64,000 nucleotides of DNA, taken from assembly GCA_023055425.1 (NCBI GenBank), contig JALGPY010000002.1:156871345-156935344 (forward strand). The letters run 5' to 3'. The translations under genes were made by a program, and so were the position numbers. Every line of letters begins with the position of its first letter. Within the stretch, counting starts at the first letter, position 1. The notes below the pieces were generated by a model. That model was not told the DNA's origin. It searched no databases and saw only the letters and a program-made list of their open reading frames with translations. This DNA comes from Linanthus parryae. Lineage: Eukaryota > Streptophyta > Magnoliopsida > Ericales > Polemoniaceae. This document shows, one piece after another, positions 22,401-33,663 of the stretch.

Positions 22401-24085
22401 GGAGGGGCTGCGTATGGGTTTGGAGTTGGCCATCAGAGGGTAGTTCTCGAGAGTGATAGCAGGGGTCTTGTGCTGCTTCTTGTCAAGGATCGTGGTGGCT
22501 CTCAGAAGGATGTTAAGCTTGTTTCCGACCTCTACGAAGTGTTAATGGATTGTAAAGACTTGGCGTCGAAGTTTTCTGGAGGTTAATTATCAGCATGTCC
22601 AGAGGGAAGGAAATAAGCTTGCTCATGTATTTGCCGCTAAAGCCATGGTAGAGGATGATATTAGATTTTATTCACAAACGCCAAATTGGGCTATCGATGT
22701 ATTGAACGATGATTTACTGGGTCTGACTACCCATGAATAGAATCTTTTCTTCTCAAAAAAAAGAAGAAGAAAAACAATATATTTCAAATTCAGTATTTCA
22801 AATTCTAAGTTAGTAATACCATCCAAACAAAAAGAATTTGGAACTGCTCGTGAAATTTTGGATTTGAAATCCAAATTCAAATTCAAATTCTGGTTACCAA
22901 ACGCAACCCTAGTTCTTTTACCACCTAAGGGCATTCATGGGTATTTAACCACTTGTCAATACAGCTTGGGGTCTACTTCAACAAATTCTCTTACTCTTTC
23001 TTCTTGGTGCAACTTTTAGGATCTCTAGTGAAAATCATCAGGTATTTACCTTTTCTAGTAATGCCACTCATCCATCATAGCATTCTGATTTCTACTACAA
23101 TAAACTGTTGATTATGTATTTCGTAACACTAACAGCCCAAAACTTCTCATGTTTAGCAGGTTTTGGCCATGATCAGTATTCGATCACCCATCTAGCAATG
23201 GCACAAACCATATATGAGCTTATTAGAAATAAATGCAAAAGACTAATCTACAATTACAAATCTGCATCAGTTAAATGTAAATCCATAAGTCGATCGTACA
23301 AACAAGTTTAAGACAAGAAATTGAAACAAGTTACCAGCACTAATCTAGGTGCTGGTGGAAGGAATGATGGGGTTCCAATACCTATTACTCTATTAGCGTG
23401 GAAGATACCTCTAGCACATGTTAGAGAACCACTCTTTCCTACTCTAAGATTGTTTTAAGGTAGATGAAGAAAACAGGAAATAGGCGTATCAGGAAGTGCA
23501 GGCTGAACCCAAAACAAAAAATAAGCAAATAAGGGTTTTGTACCATGTGAGGTCAGGGAACAAAACTAAAAGAATACTAAAGAAAAGCAGTAACCACTTT
23601 CCAAGGAGCATTGTAAGAAATCATATCAAACAGCTTCTGCTGAGTGCGAAATCTGAAAATGCAATATATAATTGAATGATTGGAAGCCATTCAAAATTAC
23701 CTCTCCTTGATGAATTCCCATAATCATCAACTCTAATCTCTTGTATAGTTGGAGGAGTCCATGGTCTTGCAGGAGAGATCTCAGATGGACTACTAAAGTA
23801 CGGTCCAATACCATCAGAAGTCGAATATTGATTGTTGGATAAGTTGTTAGCTCTCAACCAGCTTCTACTTCCCCTACTGTTTGATGAAGTTGAACCATAC
23901 AAATGATTGCCTTCATGAGAACCGAATGATAGCCCTTCAGGTTGGTACCGAAACTCAAACCTGGATGGTGGTGGTGAAAAGCTTGTATTGGTACGCCAGT
24001 AAGGCTCATTTGGCCCCATAGACCACTCCCTACTGGCGGCATTAGACCCATGTGGCCTCGCAGCCACGCAACAGAGAGAACCCGT
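10107..24085 (-). CDS. RING-type (C3H2C3-like) E3 ubiquitin ligase-like protein, 3 coding exons
   Basis: Exons on the minus strand are 24085-23701, 11038-11004 and 10919-10107; both introns are GT-AG and the phases join cleanly (split Val at the first join, phase 0 at the second), giving about 410 codons. The N-terminus reads GSLCCVAARPHGS and continues REWSMGPNEPYWRTNTSF, a conserved plant family start. A Ser-rich middle follows. A RING domain lies at about residues 229-287, with CGLC, then SCRHVFHAEC, then CPLC supplying the metal ligands. Such proteins pass ubiquitin from an E2 to a substrate; the substrate is unknown. The codon where family members start appears as ACG rather than ATG (24083-24085). 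If ACG is not used, the next in-frame ATG is in MGPNEPYW near 24018. The first coding intron is 12.7 kb and full of mobile elements. The exon join is inferred from splice sites and remembered family sequence, not from transcripts. Confidence 0.8.
10920..11003 (-). other. 84-bp intron of the RING gene
   Basis: Donor GAG|GTATTACG and acceptor TTTTTCAG|GGAACATC. It separates a 35-bp microexon (11004-11038) from the RING exon. The microexon encodes the phrase LGPLSFSPTME between its two splice sites. Confidence 0.8.
12118..12452. mobile_element. Tourist-like MITE (PIF/Harbinger type), 335 bp
   Basis: Terminal inverted repeats GAGCATCTCCAA and TTGGAGATGCTC, flanked by a TAA target duplication (12115-12117, 12453-12455). 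AT-rich, no coding capacity. The 3-bp TAA/TTA target suggests PIF/Harbinger mobilisation. Confidence 0.85.
15844..15953. repeat. 56-bp direct tandem duplication
   Basis: The phrase GCATCAAGGATAGGGCTT begins at 15844 and again at 15900; the rest of the unit is nearly identical. Local duplication within the RING-gene intron. Confidence 0.85.
16153..16783. repeat. 334-bp tandem duplication bounded by poly-A runs
   Basis: Bases 16153-16449 recur at 16487-16783 with only a few substitutions; each copy starts GACAGCTCCATAAGC just after an A-run (about 16134-16152 and 16455-16486). The two 70-odd codon open frames in it are the same accidental frame twice. The A-run at both starts suggests duplication by unequal exchange or slippage between poly-A tracts. 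Confidence 0.88.
17720..19042 (+). pseudogene. LINE ORF1 (DUF4283 + zinc knuckle), frameshifted
   Basis: The frame from 17720 gives 243 codons. A DUF4283-type N-terminal RNA-binding region includes FVFQFPNKESLDAVYAGGPW and WVQVRNIPLYH; a CCHC zinc knuckle (CHWCGMITHYGDEC) follows at about residue 212. The frame breaks at a poly-C run (18429-18438) and resumes in another frame with RKRLTDVFNEDINPREDL, then hits further stops. ORF1 proteins bind LINE RNA in the ribonucleoprotein. Not functional. Confidence 0.82.
19168..22740 (+). pseudogene. LINE ORF2 (EN-RT-zf-RNase H), degenerate and internally deleted
   Basis: The probable start ATG at 19168 is followed by SLLS, a TAG where Trp is expected, then NVRGLGNPC, the usual beginning of the APE-type endonuclease. 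Reverse transcriptase pieces include GVDGFQAPFFQKFWNIVG, ADLRPISMCSTIYKIV and SAFVPGRLISDNVLI. After MALKADMSKAH and a short remainder, near 20955, the sequence jumps to IGKEVLIKAVAQAVPTY, so the segment with the FADD catalytic motif is missing. zf-RVT (SPMCCLCSEELESADHLFC) and a C-terminal RNase H follow. Many frameshifts and stops. Confidence 0.85.
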
Positions 24086-25161
24086 TTTAGCTATTTTTTG
24101 TAGAACTCAGGTAAGAGATGGTCTTCCACTAGCTTCCGCAGTCCGTCCACAGTAACTCAACACAAGCTAAGGTCACTTCAATTGTTCAAAAGTATGACTT
24201 GACCTCAATGTATATATAGATCATCTCCAATTCAGCCAAACGAATTTTTAAACATACTAGACATTAAGTGGACCATCAGAAACAAAGCTGCGTCACTTCT
24301 TCAGAAGAGAGACTGCTACAAAATCTGATAAATTGGTCCATTAGAGTAAGGAATGAATGATTTCCGAACAACCATCTCGTAAAGTATCTGATTTATCAAA
24401 ATGTTGACATATTTCTTCAGAAGAGACACTGCGACAAAGATGATAAAACCTTGTTAGACTAAACCCTAACTTCAGTACCTGAAATTCAAAGGAAATCAAA
24501 ATGACCCGTGTACAATCAGGCAGGTATACTCTGGAACCAATATCAGTCAAAGCAGCTTCATTTAAGTCACAGATACAATGAGATAATACTCAAATGTCAC
24601 AAAGATGCAAGTTTAACCCTTTCAAACCCATTTTCTGCAGATACACATAGAAAGCTGTAGTGGGTCGAATAAGTGGAATAAATAGATTAGACAGGCTAAC
24701 ACACCTCAAAATCTGACTATCATACAGCAATTTCGCTGGAAATGGTAAAATCGACGGAACCCAGAAATGTTAGGAACAAAGGGCAGAGAGAAACGGAACC
24801 GAAGACCGAACGTGGTGGTTATGAGTCCACGGAGAGGTCAACACCCACATATGCACAAGTGGAAAGAGAGAGAAGTAGGGCTTACCAGTCTGATGGGCAT
24901 TTCGGACTCTGCTGTAGGAGGAATGTGTGAGAGAGAGGAAGACGCAAGGGAATTCTAATTTGGGAGTTTGAGTTGTCGTGTGCGGGAGAAACCCTAATTT
25001 TTCGGACAGAGCGCGATTATCAATGAACTAAAAAAATCTCCTTGCAGTGATGCCCTCTTTGTTCTTCCCAATTCTCAATTAAAGCACCTGCAAAGTAAAA
25101 CATACCACAAATATTACAATTTTGAATGGTTAAGCAAAAGTAAAACATACAAATATGCATA
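24086..25161 (-). promoter_or_regulatory. 5' region of the RING gene: probable untranslated exon and intron
   Basis: A strong donor on the minus strand (CAGACTG|GTAAGCCC, exon end 24886) suggests a 5' UTR exon between about 25000 and 24886 and an intron ending shortly before the coding exon at 24085. The acceptor could not be fixed. That exon has a short ATG (MPIRL) which cannot be joined in frame to the coding exon with any acceptor I could see. No clear TATA box was found. Confidence 0.4.
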
Positions 25162-25573
25162 TCTATATTATAAAATAGTATTGTTTAACTAATTTTGATT
25201 TTTCAACCGTTAGATTAAATCAATCTCATCCCTACCATTAGATCTCACCTACTTATTACATCTCTAACTACTCACTCTCCTTGTACATCCATAAATACCC
25301 ACTCTCTTTGGATATCCCTAACAAATTGGAGAGATGATTTATCAACTACATCCATAACTAATAGGAGATATGTTGTGAGTGATTCAAACGTAATGCTCAT
25401 CTCATCCTAGGAAGTTGTTCTTTCTTTTTCACCACATTTGTAAATAAATTTTTTGGATAACATCTCTAAATTTATTTAAAAAAACCACCTCTTATTTTTT
25501 TTTAAAAAGAACATCTAAATTAAAAAACCATCCAATTTAGGGATAGTGCCCTCGGGCACGGGCAATACTCTAG
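25162..25573 (+). mobile_element. Non-autonomous Helitron (412 bp)
   Basis: Begins TCTATATTATAAAATAG after an A and ends with palindrome GTGCCCTCGGGCAC, then GGGCAATACT and CTAG before a T. It shares both ends with the copy at 7803-8042 on the other strand. No RepHel protein, so it would depend on an autonomous relative. Confidence 0.8.
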
Positions 25574-25594
25574 TTTTAAATATGTTAGCAATCC

Positions 25595-28205
25595 TTTTTT
25601 TGTCGTGGAAAATAGAACTTCATTAGAAAGTAGAAACATCATACAAAGCACAAGAACGAGCACCAACCTAACAACAAGAAATTAACAAATTCATACCGCC
25701 CAACAATGAAAACAAAGCTAGCCAAAATGTACAACAAAAAACCATAAGCGGCAACCCAAAAACTGTGTGATGTCGTCGCCTTGCGATGGGCGCTAATTAT
25801 CATGGCATGAGGAACTCAATATATTACAGCAAAAGTGAGGTCCTCCATTGTCTTCCTAATACGTACAACGATCGACTCGTCCTCACTAGCACATTGCTCA
25901 CATCCCTGTAAAATCTGAAAGGCATAAAGCAGACCGTGTAAAGATGAACATAGCGAAATTGTAAAGCAATAGCATGCATAAATCCAAAACAGATGGCTGG
26001 GAATTCTGTGTGGAGCGGTTATGTCCCAAGACAGTGGACCATGGCGCTATGAATCACTCTTCCATCATAAAGTTCAATAGAATGTCAACTTCGCCTTGTA
26101 AGTTGCTACAGTTCCAGGCACCGCCCGCGGACACTATTTGGCAAATTATTTTGGCCTGTAAGAATATGATTTGGATGGTTCTTGTCGATGGAGTCTTCCA
26201 ATGATGGGCCTCTAGGGCTGTAATGAATGAGAGGAGCGGCTTTGACCAACAACTTAGAGCTGGAAATCATACGGGAAAGTCGGCTAGCTTCTAAAAGAGA
26301 ATTCAAACTCCAGTTTTTATTCTTAAATACCACCATAGTCATTTCCTTCTAAATTGCCCATAGTAGAGAAATGAAATGACTTCCTGAGCAATAATCAGAG
26401 TGATATTGCATAATCCCGGAGATCACGTGGGATTTGAAATATTGGTTATGCAAGTGATGGGTCGTGATGGATAGAGGTGAAGCGACCCATGTTCTTGACC
26501 ACAAGGCAGCCCATGAATAGGTGTTGAAGGAATTTGGACGCGTCATTGCAAAGAGCCTAGGGAGAGTACCCTTGGTTGAGAGAACATTTTCATAGATACA
26601 TTTCCAGAGAAAGAGCTTAATTTTCTCAGGGATAGAAAGAGCCAAAAGCTTCCCCCCAATGCTACTCTGAATCAATAGTTTCACGTATATACAAATAGCA
26701 GTCTAGGAAGAGGATTAAACAGTCTTGGGATTCACAAAAGCGATATCCAGACTTCGTGGAGTGAAGTCCAGACTTTTTGATTGCCAAAATAATCATATCA
26801 TCAACGGTGGCTGCAAACAAATTGATTGCACAAATTATATTAACCAAGAAAACCGTAAATTGAGCATCTTCCACATGGATGTTCCAATTTGAGGTTGGAA
26901 TGGTTTTGAGTCGGAAAATCTAGAACAAGCATTGACCTGTAACGATCAGTGTTTAGGACCTCCTTTAAAGGGAAAATGAGGTCCTAGATCCATCTATCTG
27001 TGCCAACATTGATCTTATGACAATTTACAATTTGCCAAGAGAACCCATCTTGAATGAGAGATCCTCCAAATTGTAAGCTAGACCATGCACATGAGAGACC
27101 ATTAGAGAAAGATGGAGACCCAGAGGCGGAGGTAAAGGCATGGCTTGAAAACATTGCATGTCAGAGGGGATGTGGTTGTAGTAAGACACAACACATTCTT
27201 TGCGAGTAGTGATTTGTTGAACCACCTAAAGTTACGAAGGCCAAGCACACCCTCAAATTTATCATTCCAAAGAAGACTGCAAGGGATGAACTTAAAAGTT
27301 TTTTGAGACGAAGCGTTTCTCCAATATTTGTTAACCTCACTGTTCATTGAAGTATATGAACATATCAGAAGCCCAAATGTGGACCCCATATAACTACGGT
27401 GACCCGAAGCGACAAATTTCACTAGACTTGAGAGTCAATCTTCCTGCTGCATTTAACAACTAAGATTGCCAAGATGCCAAGTGGTTGTCCAGTTTTAAAT
27501 GAATAACCTTACAAGCCTCCCTTTTGTTATTGTTCCCATTAAATGTAGCCCTAAGTATAGGGTGGCCTTATTATCAAAAGGTATATTGAAAAACTTACGA
27601 TAGAGGGTATTTAGACCGGACTCCACACTTGGGCTCATGATGATAGTTGATTTCGTTCATTGATATGCTTCTTCGATGCCTCACAAAATTTATCCAGAAG
27701 AGTTCCCACCCTAGCGCAGTTCATCGGGTCGGACTTAAGGAAGATAAGGAGTCAGGTTCGAAGAAGACATGCGAGATGGAGCACATGTCCTCATGGAGAT
27801 TCAAGCTAGGTGTGAGGCCCCGAGAGTCAGAGACTTTTAACTGACATGGCAGTGATTAAAGAAATATTATAAATAGATTAGCGGACAGGGGACATCCTTG
27901 CCAAAGCCCAGCTGTAGGGGTAAAATAATCAGTGGTTTTCCCATTTACAAGGAGGGATAAGAAGATAGTGTTCATATGTTGTGAAAGCAGACAAATCAAT
28001 ATGTATAGGAAACCCATTGTAGTGAAGCCTTAAACATAATCTCAAATTGACTCTGTCAAAAGCTTTACTAATCTCAATTTTTAAAACTTCCATCTCAAAG
28101 CCTGAGTATTGTCATTTTTTAGATAAGCTCATTGGCAAGAATGATGTTATCCTCTATTGATCTTCCTGGCACGAAAGCTGATTGATCTTCCTGGAACAAA
28201 ATATG
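25595..28205 (-). pseudogene. Minus-strand LINE ORF2 remnant
   Basis: Reading leftward: QSAFVPGRSIEDNIILANEL (about 28140-28190), a degenerate SKAFDRVN, LWQGCPLSANLF (about 27880), then ISHVFFEPDSLSS (about 27750), where the usual FADD catalytic box has decayed. Near 26650 comes a zf-RVT-type phrase, LSIPEKIKLFLWKCIYENVLSTKG. It ends at a short A-run (T-run at 25597-25603 on plus). Many stops and frameshifts; no target duplication found. Confidence 0.75.
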
Positions 28206-28209
28206 ATTG

Positions 28210-31200
28210 ATAACCTCTTATACAACAATACACATATGTCTTTGAAGAACCAAAAAGCTTACCACCCCCAACACTGCAAGACCATCATAAACCACTTAAA
28301 GAAGGGGAAAATGCAATGTGTTTGAAGCCATACAAGTACCCATATATCCCAAAAACTAAGATAGAGAAAATGGTGAAAGAAATGTTATCCAGTGGAATAA
28401 TTCAGCAAAGCACTAGCCCATTGGTAGCTCCAGTTTTGCTAGTCAAGAGAAAAAAAAAAAAAAAAAATATGAGTCATGGAGGTTTTGTGTGAACTACAGA
28501 GGTTTAAATGAAAAATCACATTAAAAAAATAAGTTCCCAATTCATGTCATTGGTGAATTGGATGATGAGCTTAAAGAAGCAAGTTTGTTCTCTAAGTTGG
28601 ATCTCTTGGCGGGGTACCATCTAGTAAGAATGGCATCTAGTGATGTGTACAAGACTGCATTCAGAACTAATGAAGGCCAATATGAGTTGAAGGTAATGCC
28701 ATTTGGTCTTACCAATGCTCCAACAACCTACCAATGTCTCATGAACCATGTCTTCAAAGAACAACTCAGAAAAATGGTTATGGTTTTCTTTGATGACATA
28801 CTAGTCTACAACAGTTCAATGGCATAACATGTTAAACACTTTCATCTAGAGTTTAAGATCTTGATATACCAACAATTGTATGCAAGGCTCAGTAAGTGCT
28901 CGTTTGGATTGTCATATGTGGAATACTTAGGCCATATCATCTCTCATGAGGGTATCAAATCAGATCCTAGCAAAATGGCTACTATGGTGGACTGGCCAAT
29001 TCCTCATACAGTGAGGGAGTTAATTGGTTTTTAGGGATTGAATGGATATTACAAAATGTTTATTAGAGGGTATGACATGTGTTGGTGATTTTAGTGTCAT
29101 CGGCCATTTGTGTAATCGGATTCACTTACGACCAAGGGAGACATTGGTATATACGTTGTGCACGTTAGGTGGTGTGGAGTACCCGCGTGCACACAACTAT
29201 GCTAATATCTTGGACAACGAACTCCCTGAAGACAGCGGGGGTTCGGGGACGGAGCCCCCGACGGGGGCCGGGGGCAGCGCCCCCGGTGGGGTCCAAGGGG
29301 CAACGCCCCTGGCGGAAAAATTGGATTTGGGACGTTTTATTGCTGCACAAAAAACGTCTCGGAATTAATTTTCCGTTGGAAAACGGACTGAAATCTGGCG
29401 GTTGTAACCGGCAGATTAACCGCTTTGTCTCCCTCTCTATTTTGTCAGTTTTGGTCGAATTCAGAAAAAAAAAGAGGAAATCATATTCGTTCTTGAAGTC
29501 TCTGTTTTATCCGATTATAGATTTCGTGCACACTGCCGAAATACTTTAATCTGAGAGTGATATCACGACTCAGAGATTATCCAAGTTCCATTTCCCGTTC
29601 TAAACACCCAACTTTACTACAACATGATTGCGAGACCTCTCACACAACTTCTTAAGAAGTGAGCTTTTCATTGGACAACATAAGTAGCTGCAAACTTCAA
29701 TTCCTTGAAAACACCACGGTGAGTGCCCCTGTATTGACACTACCTGATTTCACTAAACCCTTCACTATAGAAAACTGATGCATGTTACGATAGAATTGGA
29801 GCTGTATTAATGCAATAAGGCCAACCAATTGCCTATTTCAGCAAGGCCATTGCCACTAAACACTTGAGACTTTAAAATTATGAAAATGAGTTGCTACCTC
29901 TTGTACATGCCATTACTAAATGGAGACCCTAATTAGAACGTGGTAAGTTGTGATCAAGACAGATCACCACAGTCTCAAATACCTGTTGGAGCAGAAGCTA
30001 TTTACTTTTTACATTAGAAATGGATTAGCAAGATTTTGGGATTACATTATGAGAAATAATACAAGAACGGCTACGAAAATAAGGTGGTTGATGCCTTATC
30101 TAGGAGGACCTCTTATGCTTCAGCCGACAATTATCACTTTATTGCGATAACTGTAGCCAGTCCTCTTGCAGCCTCTTCCCATTCCCGATAGACCCTGGGA
30201 ACATATTGTAATGGACTTTGTGGAGGGACTTCCACAATCAAAGGGAAAATCAGTCATTCTTGTGGTCATTAACAAATTTTCAAAGTATGGCCACTTCCAT
30301 GCCATACTTCACCCCTTACACTGCAGAGATGGTGGCTGTTGCATTATTCAACAACATTTATAAGCTGCATGGCCTTCCTAGCTCAGTTTTAAGTGATAGG
30401 GATACAGTTCTTCGCAGTAATTTATGGAACTCCCTATTCAAGTCTATAGGTACTTCACTCAAATACACAAACTGCCTATCACCCACAAACTGATTGCCAG
30501 AGTGAGGCTAAAATAGTGTTTGTAGATCTGTTTCAGGTGCATGGTGGTTAAAGCCTCACAAGTGGGCTAGCTGAATGGTGGTATAACACCATCCATGACA
30601 CTGCACTCTAAATTACCCCCTTTCAGGCCTTATATGGCTACAAACCCATGGATTACAATTTTCTCCAGCTCAATAAAACTGGAAATGCTGTTGTGGATAC
30701 ATTTTCTTCATGACAGAACTAAGCTGCTACAACTTATCAAAAACAACCTCCAGAAGGCACAAGACAAGATGGTGCATTTTTCCCATAAGCACAAAACAGA
30801 AAGAACTTTTGACATTGGTGACTCGGTTTTTCTCAAGCTCAACCCTATAGCCAGCCTATTGTGCAACTCAGAAGCAACTATAAGCTATATTCTAGATTCT
30901 ATGGGCCCTTCCATATCACTCAAAAAGTGGGGAAAGTACCATACCAATTGCAGTTACAAGAAGGCTCCTAAGTGCAACCAGTTTTTAATGTGTCCCGGTT
31001 GAAAAGGGCCGATGACAACTATTCTACCGCCTCAACACTGCCTGTAGTTGGCTCAGAAGGCCAATACTAAGGGGACCATGTGGGCATTTTGGACAGACAA
31101 CTGAATAAGCAAACTTCTCCTCCATAGTCAATGTTCATGTGCACTGAATCAATTTATCTCCTAGAGAAGCTACCCAGGAGGACTACTACAAGCTTAAAGC

Positions 31201-31254
31201 TCAATTTTCTTCCCTTGACGCATGTGGACATGCGTTTTATTATGGAGGAGGGAT
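28210..31254 (+). pseudogene. Chromovirus-like Gypsy pol remnant, split by a solo LTR
   Basis: Reverse transcriptase: [53 protein letters not shown] and [12 protein letters not shown] (FFDD where YVDD/FLDD is usual). The connection and RNase H resume after the solo LTR at 29622 (IARPLTQLLKK, then DHHSLKYLLEQKL). Integrase pieces: [20 protein letters not shown] (about 30170), LPSSVLSDRD (about 30375), FDIGDSVFLKLNP (about 30810). A decayed EATQEDYYKLKAQF phrase near 31170 looks like a chromodomain end. Stops and frameshifts throughout, plus a poly-A/T slip at 28450. Confidence 0.82.
29080..29621 (+). repeat. Solo LTR (542 bp) with 5-bp target duplication
   Basis: Begins TGTTGGTGATTTTAG and ends TTTACTACA, flanked on both sides by ACATG (29075-29079, 29622-29626). 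It sits inside the Gypsy pol remnant, exactly between a phrase like YYKMFIRGY and its continuation IARPLTQLLKK. It contains a GC-rich stem-forming block (GGGGACGGAGCCCCCGACGG). A solo LTR results from recombination between the two LTRs of a former insertion. Confidence 0.88.
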
Positions 31255-31728
31255 TGATATGGTCACCGGAGGAATCCCAACATCCGCCGGAGAATTACAA
31301 ATTAGTCACCGCCGAATACCAAATATTTAAATCCTCCGAAAATAGCAGTTATAAGAGGAAAGTCGTCGTTAGGCACCAAACAGAGTCGTTCAACTTAAGA
31401 GACCATGCTACCTCAAGAGTCACATCAGCTTCTTCCATCCTTCTGATCGGTCCACATGTATTTTTCGGTGTCAGCAAGACCAACTAGGCAAAATTAGTTA
31501 CGGAGTTGATGTATTTCGTTTGCTACCCTTTAGCTTTGTTAATTCTTTTCTAGTCCAACCATATATAGGGTTGTCGCGGGTTTGAACTTCATTTGATTCT
31601 CTCTCTTATTTGTGTGAATTCTCCCTCTCCTCAATCTCTCCTTCCTCCTCGATCAATTCTGCAATTCCAGTCACCTCATGGCGGGAAACTCCACTCCGAG
31701 CATCGCCGGAACCCCCAACTCTTGTCAT
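31255..31728 (+). repeat. Candidate 3' LTR of the Gypsy remnant
   Basis: Preceded by a purine run (GGAGGAGGGAT) and starting TGATATGGTCACC. A TATA-like CATATATAGGG lies at about 31560. The right end (…CTTGTCA) is a guess, because no second copy is in the window. Confidence 0.45.
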
Positions 31729-33479
31729 AAGAGTATAGCTTCTCGACTTGATGGAAGCAAGTGTGAGATTGTATTTCCATGATCTGCAATTTGTTAAGAG
31801 ATTTATGTTCTTTTCAACCAAATAGGTGGTAATCGTAATTGTTAAAAAACAAATGCGGAACAAGAAGAGAGATGAAACGTAGAACAAAACGAAGAAGATC
31901 ACACACCGATTTAACGTGGTTCACTAGTTCTGAGAATAGCTACATCCACGACCAAACAAACCCAATTTATTGATGAGAATCCAATTACTATAAACCACAC
32001 AACCACACGTGTTAATAGCCACGACCTACCATCATATATAGGCCTAAACTACTGACTTGTGCCCAAAGCAACGCTCAAAAGTTACCAAAACCGATAAGGA
32101 AACAACCAAGAAAATTGCCAGCCCCCAACTATGTCGCACGACCTTCTACAGTACCCCAATCCTGCAGCATTTTTCCCTTGTCTTCTTGCTCGTTGCTTTG
32201 CCAATTCCAATGCTAGGGTTTGAATCACCCAATTCATAACAGTAATCAAGCATGTCGACGGTTGGACATAAATAGAGCAAATATCACGCATGAAATCCGC
32301 GTGTCGGTAGAGTGACTGAATGTAGAGAAAAGATGTTATGATGTGATTTGAATGTGGTAGTTATCGAGAGGAGAACTCAAGACGCTTGAGGGTAACGGGG
32401 CCGTATCTTAGATAAATCCAGCGTGGTTTTGAGTACTGCGATAAACATAGATTTGTGCTTAGATTCAAACCAAGATATCAGGCTATTGGCACCGCCATAT
32501 GATATAAGAAATCTTTATAAACAGACATTTGAGTTGAAGGGAAAAGTAAAACTTCATATTGTATTCTTTTCTTTTCAACAAGAAGCGCGGTGGCTTTGAT
32601 GTGGTGGTGGCTGCAGTAGTAGTTTGGAGTTCGAGGTTGTCGATTGCCAGCGATAGAGAAGACCTTTGGGTGTGCGAGCGACAAATATTCTTGGCCAGGG
32701 GTGAAGGATCTAGTTTGACAGCCAACAATCAGAGCCAGTGATGGCGAGCTCTGCATCTCTCCGCTTGCACGTGCTTCCGCTTAGTCTACTTCTTGTTGTG
32801 GCAATCAACAACAATGAGGAATGGAATGGTTGTTGGCTGCAATTGTGCTCTCCACAATCTGTTACTGCTCGACCTTAAATTGATTATGAGAATTGGGTGG
32901 CGGCGCCTGAACGGTGGCCGGCGGATGTAGAACTCAAGCTACTAAGGATAAGTGAATCACTCCGAATCCAGACAGTAACCTCAACAACTCTAATGGTTTC
33001 TTCATGAATCAAGACTGCTACTCTCCCTATTTATAGACGAGAAATCTTAATTGCTACACACTAATCACGGAAATCAAGTAACTATAGATTCTATGACAAT
33101 AAATAAAATAGAGAATATCTAGATAATTAAACCAATACTGACATTCATTATACTGAAATTCAGGATTCTTCTTAATTTTGAATTATCCCTACTTTACTTA
33201 AAATTATTCATTCCTCGTTCCTCATCAAGGTGTCTTTAGTTTGGACAGCGCATCTCTGTATGAACCTCAGAAGGGTCTTTAGTAGCGACCCCGAAAGCTT
33301 AGCTTATGTGATGAGGCTTTCCCCAACACAAACAACATGATCACCAGCCCCTTCCACAACAAATACAGGAAAAACTAAGAACATCTAAAAGACCAAAGAG
33401 TTTTATTTTTTCGATTTTTAATAGCTTTAAAATGCGACTCTTCAATCTTACATGGTAACAGAAAGCTGGAAAAGAAAAT
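31729..33479. other. No gene recognised
   Basis: AT-rich sequence with short open frames on both strands and no domain I recognise. Phrases such as AACGTGGTTCACTAG and a TATTTATAG box at about 33030 recall LTR or promoter debris, but no element ends could be set. Confidence 0.4.
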
Positions 33480-33605
33480 GGCTAGTAGTAATAACCACCT
33501 CAACAACTTCTACTGATAACCAGCCTACTAGTAATAACCAGCCCACCAATTTCTATTGATAACCAGCCTACTAGTAATAACCATCCGAACAACTTCTATT
33601 GATCA
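33480..33605. repeat. Short tandem repeat beyond the RNase T2 gene
   Basis: Three imperfect units of about 40-45 bp built from CTACTAGTAATAACCA and TTCTATTGATAACC. It lies 60 bp past the stop codon, possibly in the 3' UTR. Confidence 0.75.
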
Positions 33606-33663
33606 CAAGTAAAATTTGTTTCTGATAACAGTAACCAGTTCGCTAGGTCTTCTGTCTGTCTTC

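Larger units (their letters stand above)
17558..22771 (+). mobile_element. L1-type LINE, full-length ends but inactive (5.2 kb)
   Basis: Flanked by a 16-bp target duplication with one mismatch (17542-17557 and 22772-22787, AAACAA(C/T)ATATTTCAA). It has the plant L1 order: ORF1 with DUF4283 and a CCHC knuckle, ORF2 with endonuclease, reverse transcriptase, zf-RVT and RNase H, then an A-rich tail (22755-22774). Both ORFs are broken. It lies antisense in the large intron of the RING gene. Confidence 0.88.
11039..23700 (-). other. 12.7-kb intron of the RING gene, filled with mobile elements
   Basis: Donor AGGAGAG|GTAATTTT at 23700 and acceptor TGTGCAG|TTTTGGGG at 11039. It contains a 17-base poly-C (11777-11793), a Tourist-like MITE, a 56-bp tandem repeat, a 334-bp tandem duplication with poly-A, and a 5.2-kb LINE in antisense. 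Outside those elements (12460-15840, 16800-17540, 22790-23700) I see only AT-rich sequence with short unconvincing open frames. Confidence 0.75.
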
